Of a stretch of 64,000 bases of DNA, positions 37,232 through 46,102 are shown in pieces. The translations under genes were made by a program, and so were the position numbers. The stretch's first letter is position 1; each line of letters begins with the position of its first letter. This DNA comes from CALBPI01 sp038524795. Lineage in GTDB: Bacteria > Pseudomonadota > Gammaproteobacteria > Steroidobacterales > Woeseiaceae. The stretch lies in NCBI GenBank assembly GCA_038524795.1, contig JBCBIJ010000001.1:434001-498000 (forward strand), written 5' to 3'. The notes beneath the pieces are model-generated. The model made no database searches. It was not told where the DNA came from and saw only the letters and a program-made list of their open reading frames with translations.

Positions 37232-38413
37232 TCAGTCTGTCACGCCGGCATCGCGCAGCGCCGCGATGCGCGTGGCGTCGTAACCCAGCTCCTCAAGCAC
37301 GGCGTCTGTGTGTGCGCCCACGGTGGGCACGTCCCGACGCACCGCGGGGCGCCCGTGCGCCATCTCGAGCGGGAGCGCAGGCAGACGGGTCGCGTCACCC
37401 TCGGGCACCGTCACATCGACCAGACCGCCGCTCTCGTTGAGGTGCGGATCCTCGAAAAGGTCCTCGGGGCGTGCAACAGGTGCGTAGGGCAAACCCACGG
37501 CCTCAAGCCGTGACATGAGCTCAGCCTGATTTAACCCTGCGAACACCTCACGCACGCGCGGCAGGATACGCTCACGGGCTGCAACCCGAGCCGCGTTTTC
37601 GGCCAGCGAGTCATCGGAGCCCAGATCGTCGAGACCGAAGGCGTCGCAGAACTTCGGCCACTGCCCATCGCTGACGACGGCCACAAACACCTGCTCGCCA
37701 TCGGCGGCATCGAAAATGTCGTAGATCGCCCAGGCCGAAATGCGCACGGGCATGGGTCTTGCGGGTTCGCCCGTTACGGCCATTTGGGCCATGTGCTGGC
37801 CGACGAGAAAGGCCGTCGTTTCATAGAGCGCGCTCGTCACATGCTGACCACGACCCGTGCGTTCGCGTTGCTGGAGGGCCGCGAGCACCGCAATCACACC
37901 GAACATGCCACCCGTGACATCGATGACCGAGGCGCCTGCGCGTAGCGGCCGACCCGGCGGCCCCGTCATGTAGGCGAGACCGCCCATCATCTGCGCCACC
38001 TCATCGAGCGCTGTGCGGTGTGCGTAGGGCCCCGACAAGAAACCGCGTGCCGAACAATAGACGAGGCGTTCGTTGTCGGCCGAGAGCGCGTCGTAGGACA
38101 AGCCGAGCCGGTCCATGGTGCCGCCGCGAAAATTCTCCACAAGCACATCGGCCTTGCCTGCCAGCGTGCGCACGATCTCGAGCCCTTCAGGCGACTTCAC
38201 GTCGACGCAGATGCTGCGCTTGTTGCGGTTGTACATCGTGAAATAGCCGGCGCCCGAGCCGCGCAGCCGGCGCGTCTTGTCGCCACCGGGCGGCTCGACC
38301 TTGATGACGTCGGCACCGAGGTCGGCGAGGATCAGGCCGATTGAGGGCCCCATGACCATGTGCGAGAGCTCGACCACCTGGATGCCCGCAAGGGGCAGGC
38401 TGTCGTCGCTCAT
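37232..38413 (-). CDS. Family III (CaiB/BaiF) CoA-transferase
   Basis: A 393-residue family III CoA-transferase. LAGIQVVELSHMVMGPSIGLILADLGADVIKVEPPGGD opens it and KSPEGLEIVRTLAGKADVLVENFRGGTMDRLGL follows; the nucleophilic Asp is expected in the ALDEVAQMMGGLAYMTG region. Such enzymes move CoA between acids. It is divergent from the HMG-CoA lyase operon and shares its operator (copy B), so it likely activates a pathway acid. Confidence 0.88.
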   Translation of the reverse strand: MSDDSLPLAGIQVVELSHMVMGPSIGLILADLGADVIKVEPPGGDKTRRLRGSGAGYFTMYNRNKRSICVDVKSPEGLEIVRTLAGKADVLVENFRGGTMDRLGLSYDALSADNERLVYCSARGFLSGPYAHRTALDEVAQMMGGLAYMTGPPGRPLRAGASVIDVTGGMFGVIAVLAALQQRERTGRGQHVTSALYETTAFLVGQHMAQMAVTGEPARPMPVRISAWAIYDIFDAADGEQVFVAVVSDGQWPKFCDAFGLDDLGSDDSLAENAARVAARERILPRVREVFAGLNQAELMSRLEAVGLPYAPVARPEDLFEDPHLNESGGLVDVTVPEGDATRLPALPLEMAHGRPAVRRDVPTVGAHTDAVLEELGYDATRIAALRDAGVTD

Positions 38414-38492
38414 TGGGCTCGCACCACGTTGTCACTCCTCATCGATTCAGGGTCCGCGACCCGCGAACCCGCCGCCTGACCGCACAGCGCAT

Positions 38493-38512
38493 TTGTTATA
38501 ACATTATAACAA
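38493..38512. promoter_or_regulatory. Operator copy B of the predicted GntR regulon
   Basis: TTGTTATA-ACAT-TATAACAA, a perfect 8-N4-8 inverted repeat in the shared gap between the CoA-transferase and HMG-CoA lyase genes. It is so close to the lyase start that a bound protein should block that promoter. Confidence 0.7.
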
Positions 38513-38529
38513 CTATGGAGGCGAACCCC

Positions 38530-39480
38530 GTGACCCAGTCGCACACCGCAGACGTGCTAATCAGCGAAGTCGGACCCCGAGATGGTCTGCAAAACGCCTC
38601 GAGCATCATGCCCACCGAGGCAAAGCTTCGCTGGATCTCGGCGTTGGCCGCGTGCGGCATTCCCGAGATCGAAGTGGGCTCGTTCGTGCCCGCCAAAGTG
38701 TTGCCGCAGCTCGCGGACACCGCCGAGGTCGTGGCCCATGCCAACACCATCGACGGTCTCGACGTCGCCGTGCTCGTGCCGAACTTACGTGGCGCACAGA
38801 ATGCACTCGCAGCAGGTGTCGACAAGATGACGGTGCCGTTATCGGTTTCCGAAACACACAGCCTCAAGAACGTGCGCCGCACGCACGCGCAGATGTTCGA
38901 CGAGGTGCGTGGTATTCGCGCCGCCATCGATGCGCTGCCAAAAGCCGAACGCCCGCAGCTCGAGGGCAGCTTGTCGACCGTGTTCGGCTGCACGCTCGAG
39001 GGCGCGATTCCCGAGTCGAAGATCCTGACCATCGCGGAAACGCTTATGGCCTGCGGCTGCGACGAAGTCGGCCTCTCGGACACGACGGGTTATGCCGACC
39101 CGGCCGCCGTGCGCCACCTCATCAAGGCGGTCCGGGGCGTGGTCGGCGACGAACACCTCACGGGCATTCACCTGCACAACACGCGGGGGCTCGGGCTCGC
39201 CAACGCCCTGGCCGCTTTCGAGAGCGGGTTGACCACATTTGATGCGTCCATGGGCGGACTTGGTGGCTGCCCGTTCGCACCGGGCGCCAGCGGCAACATC
39301 GTCACGGAGGACCTCGTGTTCATGTTCGAGGCAATGGGTGTCTCTACGGGTATCGACCTGGACGCTTTGCTGGGTGTACGCGAAATCCTGCGCGCGGCGC
39401 TGCCCGACGAACCGATCTACGGCTTCACACCCGACGCGGGACTGCCACTGGGCTTCCACCAACTCAAACAAACGGCCTGA
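38530..39480 (+). CDS. Hydroxymethylglutaryl-CoA lyase-like enzyme
   Basis: A 316-residue HMGL-like aldolase. LISEVGPRDGLQN carries the active-site Arg-Asp. The metal-binding HLHNTRGLGLANALAAFE and GLGGCPFAPGASGNI with the catalytic Cys are all present. It cleaves a 3-hydroxy-3-methylacyl-CoA type thioester. I prefer GTG 38530 because GGAGG lies about 8 bases before it; an ATG at 38515 is the alternative. First gene of a four-gene operon with amidohydrolase, CoA ligase and MFS genes. Confidence 0.9.
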   Translation: MTQSHTADVLISEVGPRDGLQNASSIMPTEAKLRWISALAACGIPEIEVGSFVPAKVLPQLADTAEVVAHANTIDGLDVAVLVPNLRGAQNALAAGVDKMTVPLSVSETHSLKNVRRTHAQMFDEVRGIRAAIDALPKAERPQLEGSLSTVFGCTLEGAIPESKILTIAETLMACGCDEVGLSDTTGYADPAAVRHLIKAVRGVVGDEHLTGIHLHNTRGLGLANALAAFESGLTTFDASMGGLGGCPFAPGASGNIVTEDLVFMFEAMGVSTGIDLDALLGVREILRAALPDEPIYGFTPDAGLPLGFHQLKQTA

Positions 39481-39505
39481 ACGTGCACTGCGGGGGGACA
39501 CGGGC

Positions 39506-40393
39506 ATGAGCGACACCACGGCGCCCATCCGGGCCATCGACGCCGTCGTCAACATCTGGACCGAGGAGGCGCTCTCGGTACGCCCGGACTGGGGCGATGA
39601 CTTCTTCGTCGGCAAGATGAAGGCACAGGATTCGCTGATGCCCGGCCTGACGCTCGACGACATGGTCGCGCGCATGGATGCCGGCGGCGTCGGCCACGGC
39701 TTTCTGATCGCGGCCAAGAGTGGGCGTGTCGGACTGCCCGGCTGCTACCACATGCCACCCGAGATCGTTGCGCGCGCCGTCGCCGCGCACCCAACGCGAT
39801 TCTCGGGGCTCATCGGTATTGATCCCTACACCGGGATGGACGGAGTCCGCGAGCTTGAGCACGCGGTGCGCGAACTGGGTTTCATTGGCGCGCACCTCTA
39901 CCCGCACTGGTTTGAGCTCGCGCCCGACCACCGTAAGTACTACCCGTTCTACGCCAAGTGCACCGAGCTCGGCGTGCCCATTCAGATGCAGGTCGGGCAG
40001 TCGATGATCTACTCGCCCGAGCACCGCACGGTAAGCGTGGGCAAACCACACACGCTCGACGCCGTCGCCTGCGACTTCCCCGAGCTCAAGCTCATCGGCA
40101 TCCACGTCGGCATCCCCTGGCACGAAGAGATGATCGCGATGTCCTGGAAACACGACAACGTGTTTATCGGTTGCGACGCGCACAGCCCGAAATATTGGCC
40201 GGAGTCGGTCGTGCACTACATCAACACGTTCGGACGCAACAAATGTCTGTTCGGTACGGACTTCCCCGTGCTCGACTTCGAACGCACACGCGCTGAGATC
40301 GACGCACTCGGGCTGCGCCCCGAATCGCTGGAACGTTTTCTGCGTGGCAACGCCATCGACGTTTACGGCCTGCGCGACGACACAGGCTTGTGA
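39506..40393 (+). CDS. Amidohydrolase-2 family protein, atypical metal site
   Basis: A 295-residue TIM-barrel amidohydrolase. HLYPHWFELAPDH, GIHVGIPWHEEMIAM and the C-terminal LFGTDFPVLDF match the amidohydrolase-2 family, which includes decarboxylases and lactonases. The usual N-terminal HxH metal motif is absent: the region reads AIDAVVNIWTEE. A different metal arrangement or no metal is possible. In the HMGL operon, so likely a step in the same pathway. Confidence 0.83.
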   Translation: MSDTTAPIRAIDAVVNIWTEEALSVRPDWGDDFFVGKMKAQDSLMPGLTLDDMVARMDAGGVGHGFLIAAKSGRVGLPGCYHMPPEIVARAVAAHPTRFSGLIGIDPYTGMDGVRELEHAVRELGFIGAHLYPHWFELAPDHRKYYPFYAKCTELGVPIQMQVGQSMIYSPEHRTVSVGKPHTLDAVACDFPELKLIGIHVGIPWHEEMIAMSWKHDNVFIGCDAHSPKYWPESVVHYINTFGRNKCLFGTDFPVLDFERTRAEIDALGLRPESLERFLRGNAIDVYGLRDDTGL

Positions 40394-41835
40394 ACGACAA
40401 TCTCGCGGCGCTCGTCCGCGCCCAGGCGCACCACCAACCCAAACACGAGGCGCTCGAGCTCGGCGACACCGTGCTCGATTACGCGGCGGCGTGGCGACGC
40501 ATCCTGGCGCTTGCAGGCTGGCTCGACACGCAGGGGATCGGGCGCGGCACCCGCATTGCCGTCGCGCTCCCCGAAACCATCGACCATGTCTTGCTGCACT
40601 TCGCCGTCGCGGCCTTGGGCGCCGTGCTCGTACCCATCGATCACCGCGCAACGGCGTCGGAGCAGGACCGGCTTGCCGCGGCATTCGGGGCGGACCGTAT
40701 CGTGTCGCCCTGTAACGCTGAGGGCCGTGTCGCCATTCCCGATGCGCTTTCGGAAGCCAGCCTGACGCAGCTCGCGCCCGGCGGCGACAATGACTGGCTC
40801 GTCTCGTTGTCTTCGGGCTCGACGGGCGAGCCCAAAGGCGCACTCGTAACGCACAACCAAATGCGCGAACGCTTTGTGGCGCAGTGGCGCAGCCTTGGGC
40901 TCAGTGGCGCCGACCGATTCGCGTTGGCCACGCCGCTCTGCTTTGGTGCCGGGCGCTCGTTTGCCATGTCGACGCTGGCCGCGGGTGGCACCCTGATTCT
41001 GCTACCACCGCCTATGGCCCCCGAAGCCCTGGCCAAGGCGCTTCAGACCACTGCGGCGACGGCAAGCTTCCTGGTTCCCACACTGTTGCGCCGGCTGCCT
41101 GCAACTCGCGGGAGCGCACCGCTGCTGCCGCGGCTGCGCCGCCTCATCGTTTCCGGCGAGCCCATGGCTGCAGACGAGGCGCGACAATTTCTCAGCACGA
41201 TCAGTGACGGGCTCATGGGCTACTACGCGTCCAGCGAAGGTGGCGGCATCTCGGTCCTGGATTCCGATGATGTCGCAGCGCATGCCGACTCCGTCGGTCG
41301 CGCCGCGCACGGCGTCGAGGTCGAGATCGTCAATGAGGCCGGGCACACGGTGACGCCGGGCACGGTAGGTCAACTGCGCTACCGCGGTCCGGGTGTCACA
41401 CTGCGCACGGTTGACGCTGACGGCGAGGTGACCGAGAACGACGGCTGGTTCTACCCCGGCGATCTCGCCAGTCGTGACGCCGACGGTTACTTACGCCTGG
41501 CGGGACGCAGCAAAGACGTGATCGTGCGTGGTGGCGTCAACATTTACCCGGCGGAGATCGAGCACCGGATCGCCGAGCTGCCCGCCGTGCACGAGGTCGC
41601 CGTGGTGGGTGTGGCAGCGCCGGAGCGCGGCGAAGCCGTGCACGCCTTCGTGGTCGGCGATGTCACCGAAGCCGATCTTCAGGCACACTGCCGGACGCAT
41701 CTGGCGCCGTACAAGCAGCCCGAAGCGTGGCACCGGCTTGAGACCCTGCCGCGAACGAAGGCCGATAAAACAGACCGAGCGCGCCTGAGGGCGCTTGCCG
41801 AAACAAACGGCACCGACACTGGGGATAGAGCATGA
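40390..41835 (+). CDS. AMP-forming acyl-CoA synthetase
   Basis: A 481-residue ANL-superfamily ligase. The P-loop is LSSGSTGEPKGALVTH near residue 139, GYYASSEGGG corresponds to the A5 region, and GWFYPGDLASRDADGYLRLAGRSKDVIVRGG holds the A8 hinge. The catalytic C-terminal Lys is in LPRTKADKTDRARL. It activates a carboxylic acid with ATP and CoA. GTG start at 40390 overlaps the amidohydrolase stop; its end overlaps the MFS start. Confidence 0.9.
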   Translation: MNDNLAALVRAQAHHQPKHEALELGDTVLDYAAAWRRILALAGWLDTQGIGRGTRIAVALPETIDHVLLHFAVAALGAVLVPIDHRATASEQDRLAAAFGADRIVSPCNAEGRVAIPDALSEASLTQLAPGGDNDWLVSLSSGSTGEPKGALVTHNQMRERFVAQWRSLGLSGADRFALATPLCFGAGRSFAMSTLAAGGTLILLPPPMAPEALAKALQTTAATASFLVPTLLRRLPATRGSAPLLPRLRRLIVSGEPMAADEARQFLSTISDGLMGYYASSEGGGISVLDSDDVAAHADSVGRAAHGVEVEIVNEAGHTVTPGTVGQLRYRGPGVTLRTVDADGEVTENDGWFYPGDLASRDADGYLRLAGRSKDVIVRGGVNIYPAEIEHRIAELPAVHEVAVVGVAAPERGEAVHAFVVGDVTEADLQAHCRTHLAPYKQPEAWHRLETLPRTKADKTDRARLRALAETNGTDTGDRA

Positions 41836-43124
41836 CGGAAGCGACGAGCGGAAGCCGATACCTGGAGTTCAAGTACGGCTGGAAGGTTGTAGTGGCGTCT
41901 GCCGTTGGTATCGCGCTGGGCATGTCTCCGCTGCCGTTCTACACCATCGGCGTTTTCCAAATTTCGTACACCGCTGAATTCGGCTGGTCACGTGGCATGG
42001 TCCTGTTGGGATTGACTGTGTTCACGCTCTGCGCTGTGCCCCTCGCACCGACAATCGGAAATCTGGCAGACCGGTTCGGTGTTCGCCGCGTTGTCTTGCT
42101 GGCGATTCCCGGGCTCTCGATTGGGCTCATGGCCATGGCGCTCAATAACGGTTCCTATCCGCTATACCTCACCCTGTGGGGATTGCTGGCCATTCTCGGG
42201 ATTGGCACGTTGCCGATTACGTTCACGCGTGCTGTAAACCGATGGTTTCATGACTGCCGCGGCCTGGCGCTGGGTTGCGCACTGATCGGAACAGGCTTGG
42301 CTGGCTGGGCTGCGATCAAGCTAGTGGGATGGCTTATTCCGCTCGTGGGATGGCGCTGGGCGTATGTTTGCCTTGGCGCGGTGCCCATGCTCATCGCGTT
42401 TCCAATCGTCTACTTTTTCTTCTTCGACGTTGATGACGAACGCGTACAGGACAAAGTCGCAGCACTTAAGCGAGAGAGAATTACGCCGGTCACGCTGATG
42501 CCTGGCGGCCTGACACTATCGGAGGCCTTTCGAGACTGGCGGCTCTGGTTATTGATCTACGCGTTCTTGCCGATTTCGTTTGTCATCGCGGGGCCAATTC
42601 CCGGCATCGTCGACATCATGATGAGCAAGGAATTCACGCGCGCTGAGGCGATTACGCTCGGCAGCATCGTGCCATTCGCGGTGTTCTTCGGCCGACTCAT
42701 TGGTGGCTATCTCATCGACAAGATTTGGGCGCCCTTGGTGTCGATGGTCATCCTGTCTCTGCCCATGGTGTTCTGTTTCTTACTGCGGCTAGATGACCCG
42801 AGCTTTTACACGATCGCGCTGGCCAACATTAGCTTAGGGTTTGCAGCAGGCGTCGAATACGACTTGTTGGCCTTCCTCGTCTCAAGGTACTTCGGGCTAA
42901 AGGCCTATTCCTCGATCTACGGCGTCATCTATGTCGTTTTCGCGCTTGGCGCAGGATTCGCACCAGGTCTGTACGGATTCTCTGCGGACAGGTTCGGCGA
43001 CTACGACTTCGTTCTTGGTATCGCACTCCTCGCAACACCATTATTCACGGTGCCGCTGCTAGCCTTAGGAAAGTACCGCGAGTTTCCGCCCGAAGACGAC
43101 TTAGAACCTAGCCCCAGTCAATGA
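41832..43124 (+). CDS. MFS transporter (OFA/monocarboxylate-like)
   Basis: A 430-residue transporter with about 12 hydrophobic helices. GNLADRFGVRRVVLLAIPG is the conserved MFS loop 2-3. The N-terminal YLEFKYGWKVVVASAVGIALG is typical of organic-acid importers of the OFA/MCT type. Base composition is lower in GC than the genes on each side, which hints at a separate origin. Its place in the HMGL operon points to uptake of the pathway acid. The 3' end overlaps the convergent VOC gene by 17 bases. Confidence 0.87.
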   Translation: MTEATSGSRYLEFKYGWKVVVASAVGIALGMSPLPFYTIGVFQISYTAEFGWSRGMVLLGLTVFTLCAVPLAPTIGNLADRFGVRRVVLLAIPGLSIGLMAMALNNGSYPLYLTLWGLLAILGIGTLPITFTRAVNRWFHDCRGLALGCALIGTGLAGWAAIKLVGWLIPLVGWRWAYVCLGAVPMLIAFPIVYFFFFDVDDERVQDKVAALKRERITPVTLMPGGLTLSEAFRDWRLWLLIYAFLPISFVIAGPIPGIVDIMMSKEFTRAEAITLGSIVPFAVFFGRLIGGYLIDKIWAPLVSMVILSLPMVFCFLLRLDDPSFYTIALANISLGFAAGVEYDLLAFLVSRYFGLKAYSSIYGVIYVVFALGAGFAPGLYGFSADRFGDYDFVLGIALLATPLFTVPLLALGKYREFPPEDDLEPSPSQ

Positions 43125-44004
43125 CCTCGTAAAGTGTCCCGTCGGGCGCGGCCACGGTAGCCGCCGCGCGCCCACCGTAAACGCACGAGTCGTAAACGGC
43201 GGGCTCGGTGACCCAGAGGCCAACGCAGCTGGCCGCCACCCGATTAAACTCGGGGTGAATGAAGCTGCCAAGCGCGACGCCCGGCACGAGGTGACCCTCA
43301 TGCTGCGGTCGCGTGATCGCTGCATCTGGGTACTGGTCGAGCTCCAGGAATACGTCACGCCCGTGCGTCATGGTGGCCAGCGCGTGAGGCTCGGACTCTG
43401 GCAGGCCATACGCATTGGCGATCATCGTGTAGACGATGGCCATGCTGCGACCGGCGTCGAGGCGCAGGTGTTCGGCCACCCAGGCCAACGATGCGTCGAG
43501 GTCTGAGCAACCCGCCACCAGAATGAACAGGCAGTCGATGAGCGACTGCGCACGCGGTAGGTCGTACTCGGGCAGGTCATCGCGAATTTGCGTCAAGTAG
43601 ACGATCTCGCCGTCAGGTCCGCGCACCTGCATGGGGAAAATTGCGGGCATGCCGTCGAGCTCGCGCGGCGGGCCGATGATCTCGAACGGTGATTGCTGCA
43701 TGCGTGCGTCGACGGCCAGTACGTCGTCCACACAAATCTCGATGGCGTTCCAGCCGTAGCTTCGCAGCGGTACGTAGTCCGGGTGCGGCGGGCTTTCGAC
43801 GAAACGAAGAAACACATCGCGACCGCTCGCGGGCTGCAGCACGACATAGCGCTCGCCTGCCGCACCGGGTGCACCCCAGGACGCCGCGAGTGTACCTGGC
43901 ACGACCCCCGATTCCACTTCGCGGTATTCGAGCCACCGGCAATAGCGCGCGCTGGCCGCGGCCACATCGGCGACGCTCAGCGTCGCGCAGCGAATCAGTT
44001 TCAT
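43108..44004 (-). CDS. VOC superfamily protein, two-domain
   Basis: A 298-residue protein with two vicinal-oxygen-chelate modules: MKLIRCATLSVADVAAASARYCRWL begins the first and DCLFILVAGCSDLDASLAWVAEHL the second. The ligands are not typical (few His in the expected places), so I cannot say if it is a dioxygenase, glyoxalase or isomerase. I chose ATG 44004, the start of the first module. Divergent from the nitrilase-like gene. Confidence 0.75.
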   Translation of the reverse strand: MKLIRCATLSVADVAAASARYCRWLEYREVESGVVPGTLAASWGAPGAAGERYVVLQPASGRDVFLRFVESPPHPDYVPLRSYGWNAIEICVDDVLAVDARMQQSPFEIIGPPRELDGMPAIFPMQVRGPDGEIVYLTQIRDDLPEYDLPRAQSLIDCLFILVAGCSDLDASLAWVAEHLRLDAGRSMAIVYTMIANAYGLPESEPHALATMTHGRDVFLELDQYPDAAITRPQHEGHLVPGVALGSFIHPEFNRVAASCVGLWVTEPAVYDSCVYGGRAAATVAAPDGTLYEVIDWG

Positions 44005-44071
44005 GGGCACGCCCCCGTGCAACGGGTCTGGCGCTATCATTGCGCAGCAAGAACACGAACGCGAGACCGTT

Positions 44072-45112
44072 ATGAGCGAGCCCCTGAGCCACTACCGCGC
44101 ACTGGCGCTGCAATCACGCTGCGATGCCGTCAATGGGCTGACCATCGAAGCGGCGCGCGAACGCATTCATGCGAGCATCGCGCGAATTCGCGGCGAGATC
44201 GCGGCCAGCAAGGCGTTCATCGGGCCCGACCTCGCGCTGGTCGTGTTGCCTGAGTATTTTCTGTCAGGGTTTCCCATGGGCGAGCCGCTGGCTGCCTGGT
44301 CGCAGCTCGCAGCGCTCGCGCCCGACGGCGAGGAGTACGAGGCCCTGGGGCGCATTGCCAGCGACACGAAGGTGCACATCGCGGGCAACGTCTACGAGAC
44401 GGACCCGCACTTCCCCGGGCTTTATTTTCAGGCGAGTTTTATCATCGCGCCCAACGGCAATGTCGTGTTGCGCTACCGGCGCCTCTTGTCGATGTTCGCA
44501 CCGAGCCCCTGGGACGTCTGGGACCTCTACCTCGAGCACTACGGCCTCGACGGCGTGTTCCCGGTCGCCGACACGGACCTCGGTCGTCTCGCCGCCATCG
44601 CCTCCGAGGAAATCCTCTACCCCGAGCTCGCCCGAACCTTCGCCATGCGCGGGGCTGAGGTGTTCCTGCACTCAACGAGCGAGGTTGGCAGCCCGGCACT
44701 GACACCCAAGGATATCGCCAAGCGCGCGCGGGCCTTCGAAAACAACTGCTGGCTCGTATCTGCCAACTCGGCGGCGATTGTGGGGACACCGATCCCCGCC
44801 AACTCGACGGACGGCATATCGAAAATCGTCGACCACCAGGGTGTCGTGCTGGCCGAAGCCGGCTACGGTGAAACCATGGTGGCGCATGCCGAGATCGATC
44901 TCGCCGCCTCACGCCGCTGGCGGCGACGGCCCGGCATGCAAAACATGCTCGCGCGGCAACGTCCGGCCCTGTTTGCCGAGACCTACAGCGATGATGCGGG
45001 CCGCAATGCGCTGCTCGATGCTTCAGGCCGCGTTATCGTCCCTGAGCGCAGCCACTTCGTCGAAGCGCAGCGCGCGCGCATTCAGTCCCTGACCGATTCG
45101 GGCGTCATCTAG
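44072..45112 (+). CDS. Nitrilase-fold protein lacking catalytic Cys and Lys
   Basis: A 346-residue member of the carbon-nitrogen hydrolase fold. The first catalytic residue is present (LPEYF, Glu61). The second, normally the Lys of YRK, is Arg137 in RYRRLL. The nucleophile normally in CYDxxFPE is Ser178 in ASEEILYPE. The overall fold (FAMRGAEVFLHSTSE, NNCWLVSANSA) is intact and the gene is not disrupted. It may be non-hydrolytic or use Ser. The start is ATG 44072. Confidence 0.83.
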   Translation: MSEPLSHYRALALQSRCDAVNGLTIEAARERIHASIARIRGEIAASKAFIGPDLALVVLPEYFLSGFPMGEPLAAWSQLAALAPDGEEYEALGRIASDTKVHIAGNVYETDPHFPGLYFQASFIIAPNGNVVLRYRRLLSMFAPSPWDVWDLYLEHYGLDGVFPVADTDLGRLAAIASEEILYPELARTFAMRGAEVFLHSTSEVGSPALTPKDIAKRARAFENNCWLVSANSAAIVGTPIPANSTDGISKIVDHQGVVLAEAGYGETMVAHAEIDLAASRRWRRRPGMQNMLARQRPALFAETYSDDAGRNALLDASGRVIVPERSHFVEAQRARIQSLTDSGVI

Positions 45113-45115
45113 CCC

Positions 45116-45976
45116 TCAAAGCTTCTCACGAAAAAAATCCACAGTGCGCTGCCAGGCCAGTTTGGCGGCGGCCTCGTCGTAGCGCGTCGTTGAGTTGTTG
45201 TGGAAGCCGTGATTGGTGCCGGGGTAGAGATGACGCACGTAGTCGACGTCGTTGGCCTGCATTGCGGCTTCAAACTCGGGCCACTGCTTATTGATGCGCG
45301 GATCGTTCTCGGCGGACTGCACCATCACAGCCGCGCGCACCCCGGGCACGTCTTCGGGCTTGAGGCCGGAGCCGTAGAACGGCACGGCCGCCGTCACGCC
45401 GTCGCCCATGCGCGCGGCCAGGTAGTTCGTCGTCGAGCCGCCCCAGCAAAAACCCGTCACACCGAGCTTATCGCCCGCGAGCTCATGCTGCGAAAGCCAG
45501 TTCGCGCTGTTGAACATGTCCTCACGCAGCTTGGCGCGGTCGAGCGCGCGTTGCATCTGGCGCCCGTCATCATCGTTGCCCGGGTAGCCACCCGCTGGCG
45601 CCAGCCCGTCAGGCGCCAGGGCCAGGAATCCCTCGACGGCAAACCGGCGCGCCACATCTTCGATGTGCGGGTTGAGCCCGCGGTTTTCGTGAATCACCAG
45701 TACGGGCGGGAACGGACCCTCGCCCACAGGCGCCACGAGATAACCCCGCATGCTGCCCGAGTTGCCACCCGGTGAATCGTAGTCGACGTAGCGCGGTCGA
45801 ATGCGGTCATCGGTGAATGAGATGAGGGCGGCCTCAGCGTAGCGAGGAAGCATGGCCGTTGCCGCTGCCACAACCCCGAGTGCGGTCGCGCGTTTGAAGA
45901 ATTCGCGCCGACTGATCTGGCCGTGACAGTAGTCGTCGTACAAGGCAACAACGCGGGGATCGAGGGGGTCGCTCAT
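45116..45976 (-). CDS. Tat-type dienelactone hydrolase family protein
   Basis: A 286-residue alpha/beta hydrolase. The N-terminus ISRREFFKRATALGVVAAATAM is a twin-arginine-like signal, so it is probably exported. The catalytic triad is visible: Cys in GVTGFCWGGS, Asp in SAENDPRIN and His in YPGTNHGFHN. These enzymes open lactone rings in chloro-aromatic catabolism, but many members act on other esters. Convergent with the nitrilase-fold gene. ATG 45976 is preferred to 46006. Confidence 0.87.
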   Translation of the reverse strand: MSDPLDPRVVALYDDYCHGQISRREFFKRATALGVVAAATAMLPRYAEAALISFTDDRIRPRYVDYDSPGGNSGSMRGYLVAPVGEGPFPPVLVIHENRGLNPHIEDVARRFAVEGFLALAPDGLAPAGGYPGNDDDGRQMQRALDRAKLREDMFNSANWLSQHELAGDKLGVTGFCWGGSTTNYLAARMGDGVTAAVPFYGSGLKPEDVPGVRAAVMVQSAENDPRINKQWPEFEAAMQANDVDYVRHLYPGTNHGFHNNSTTRYDEAAAKLAWQRTVDFFREKL

Positions 45977-46102
45977 AGCCGGCTCCGTGTGCTCTTCGGA
46001 CCACAATCATACGGCGTCGGGCGCAACTGCGACAAAACTGTGACTCACGTGGCGAATTCACTGTGGTGCTGTGAGACTATGCGCGCGGGGAGGGAAGGAT
46101 CC

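Noticed and set aside
44005..44071. Sixth operator copy between the VOC and nitrilase-fold genes
   Set aside because: GCTATCATTGCGC has only a weak resemblance to one arm and no matching second arm.
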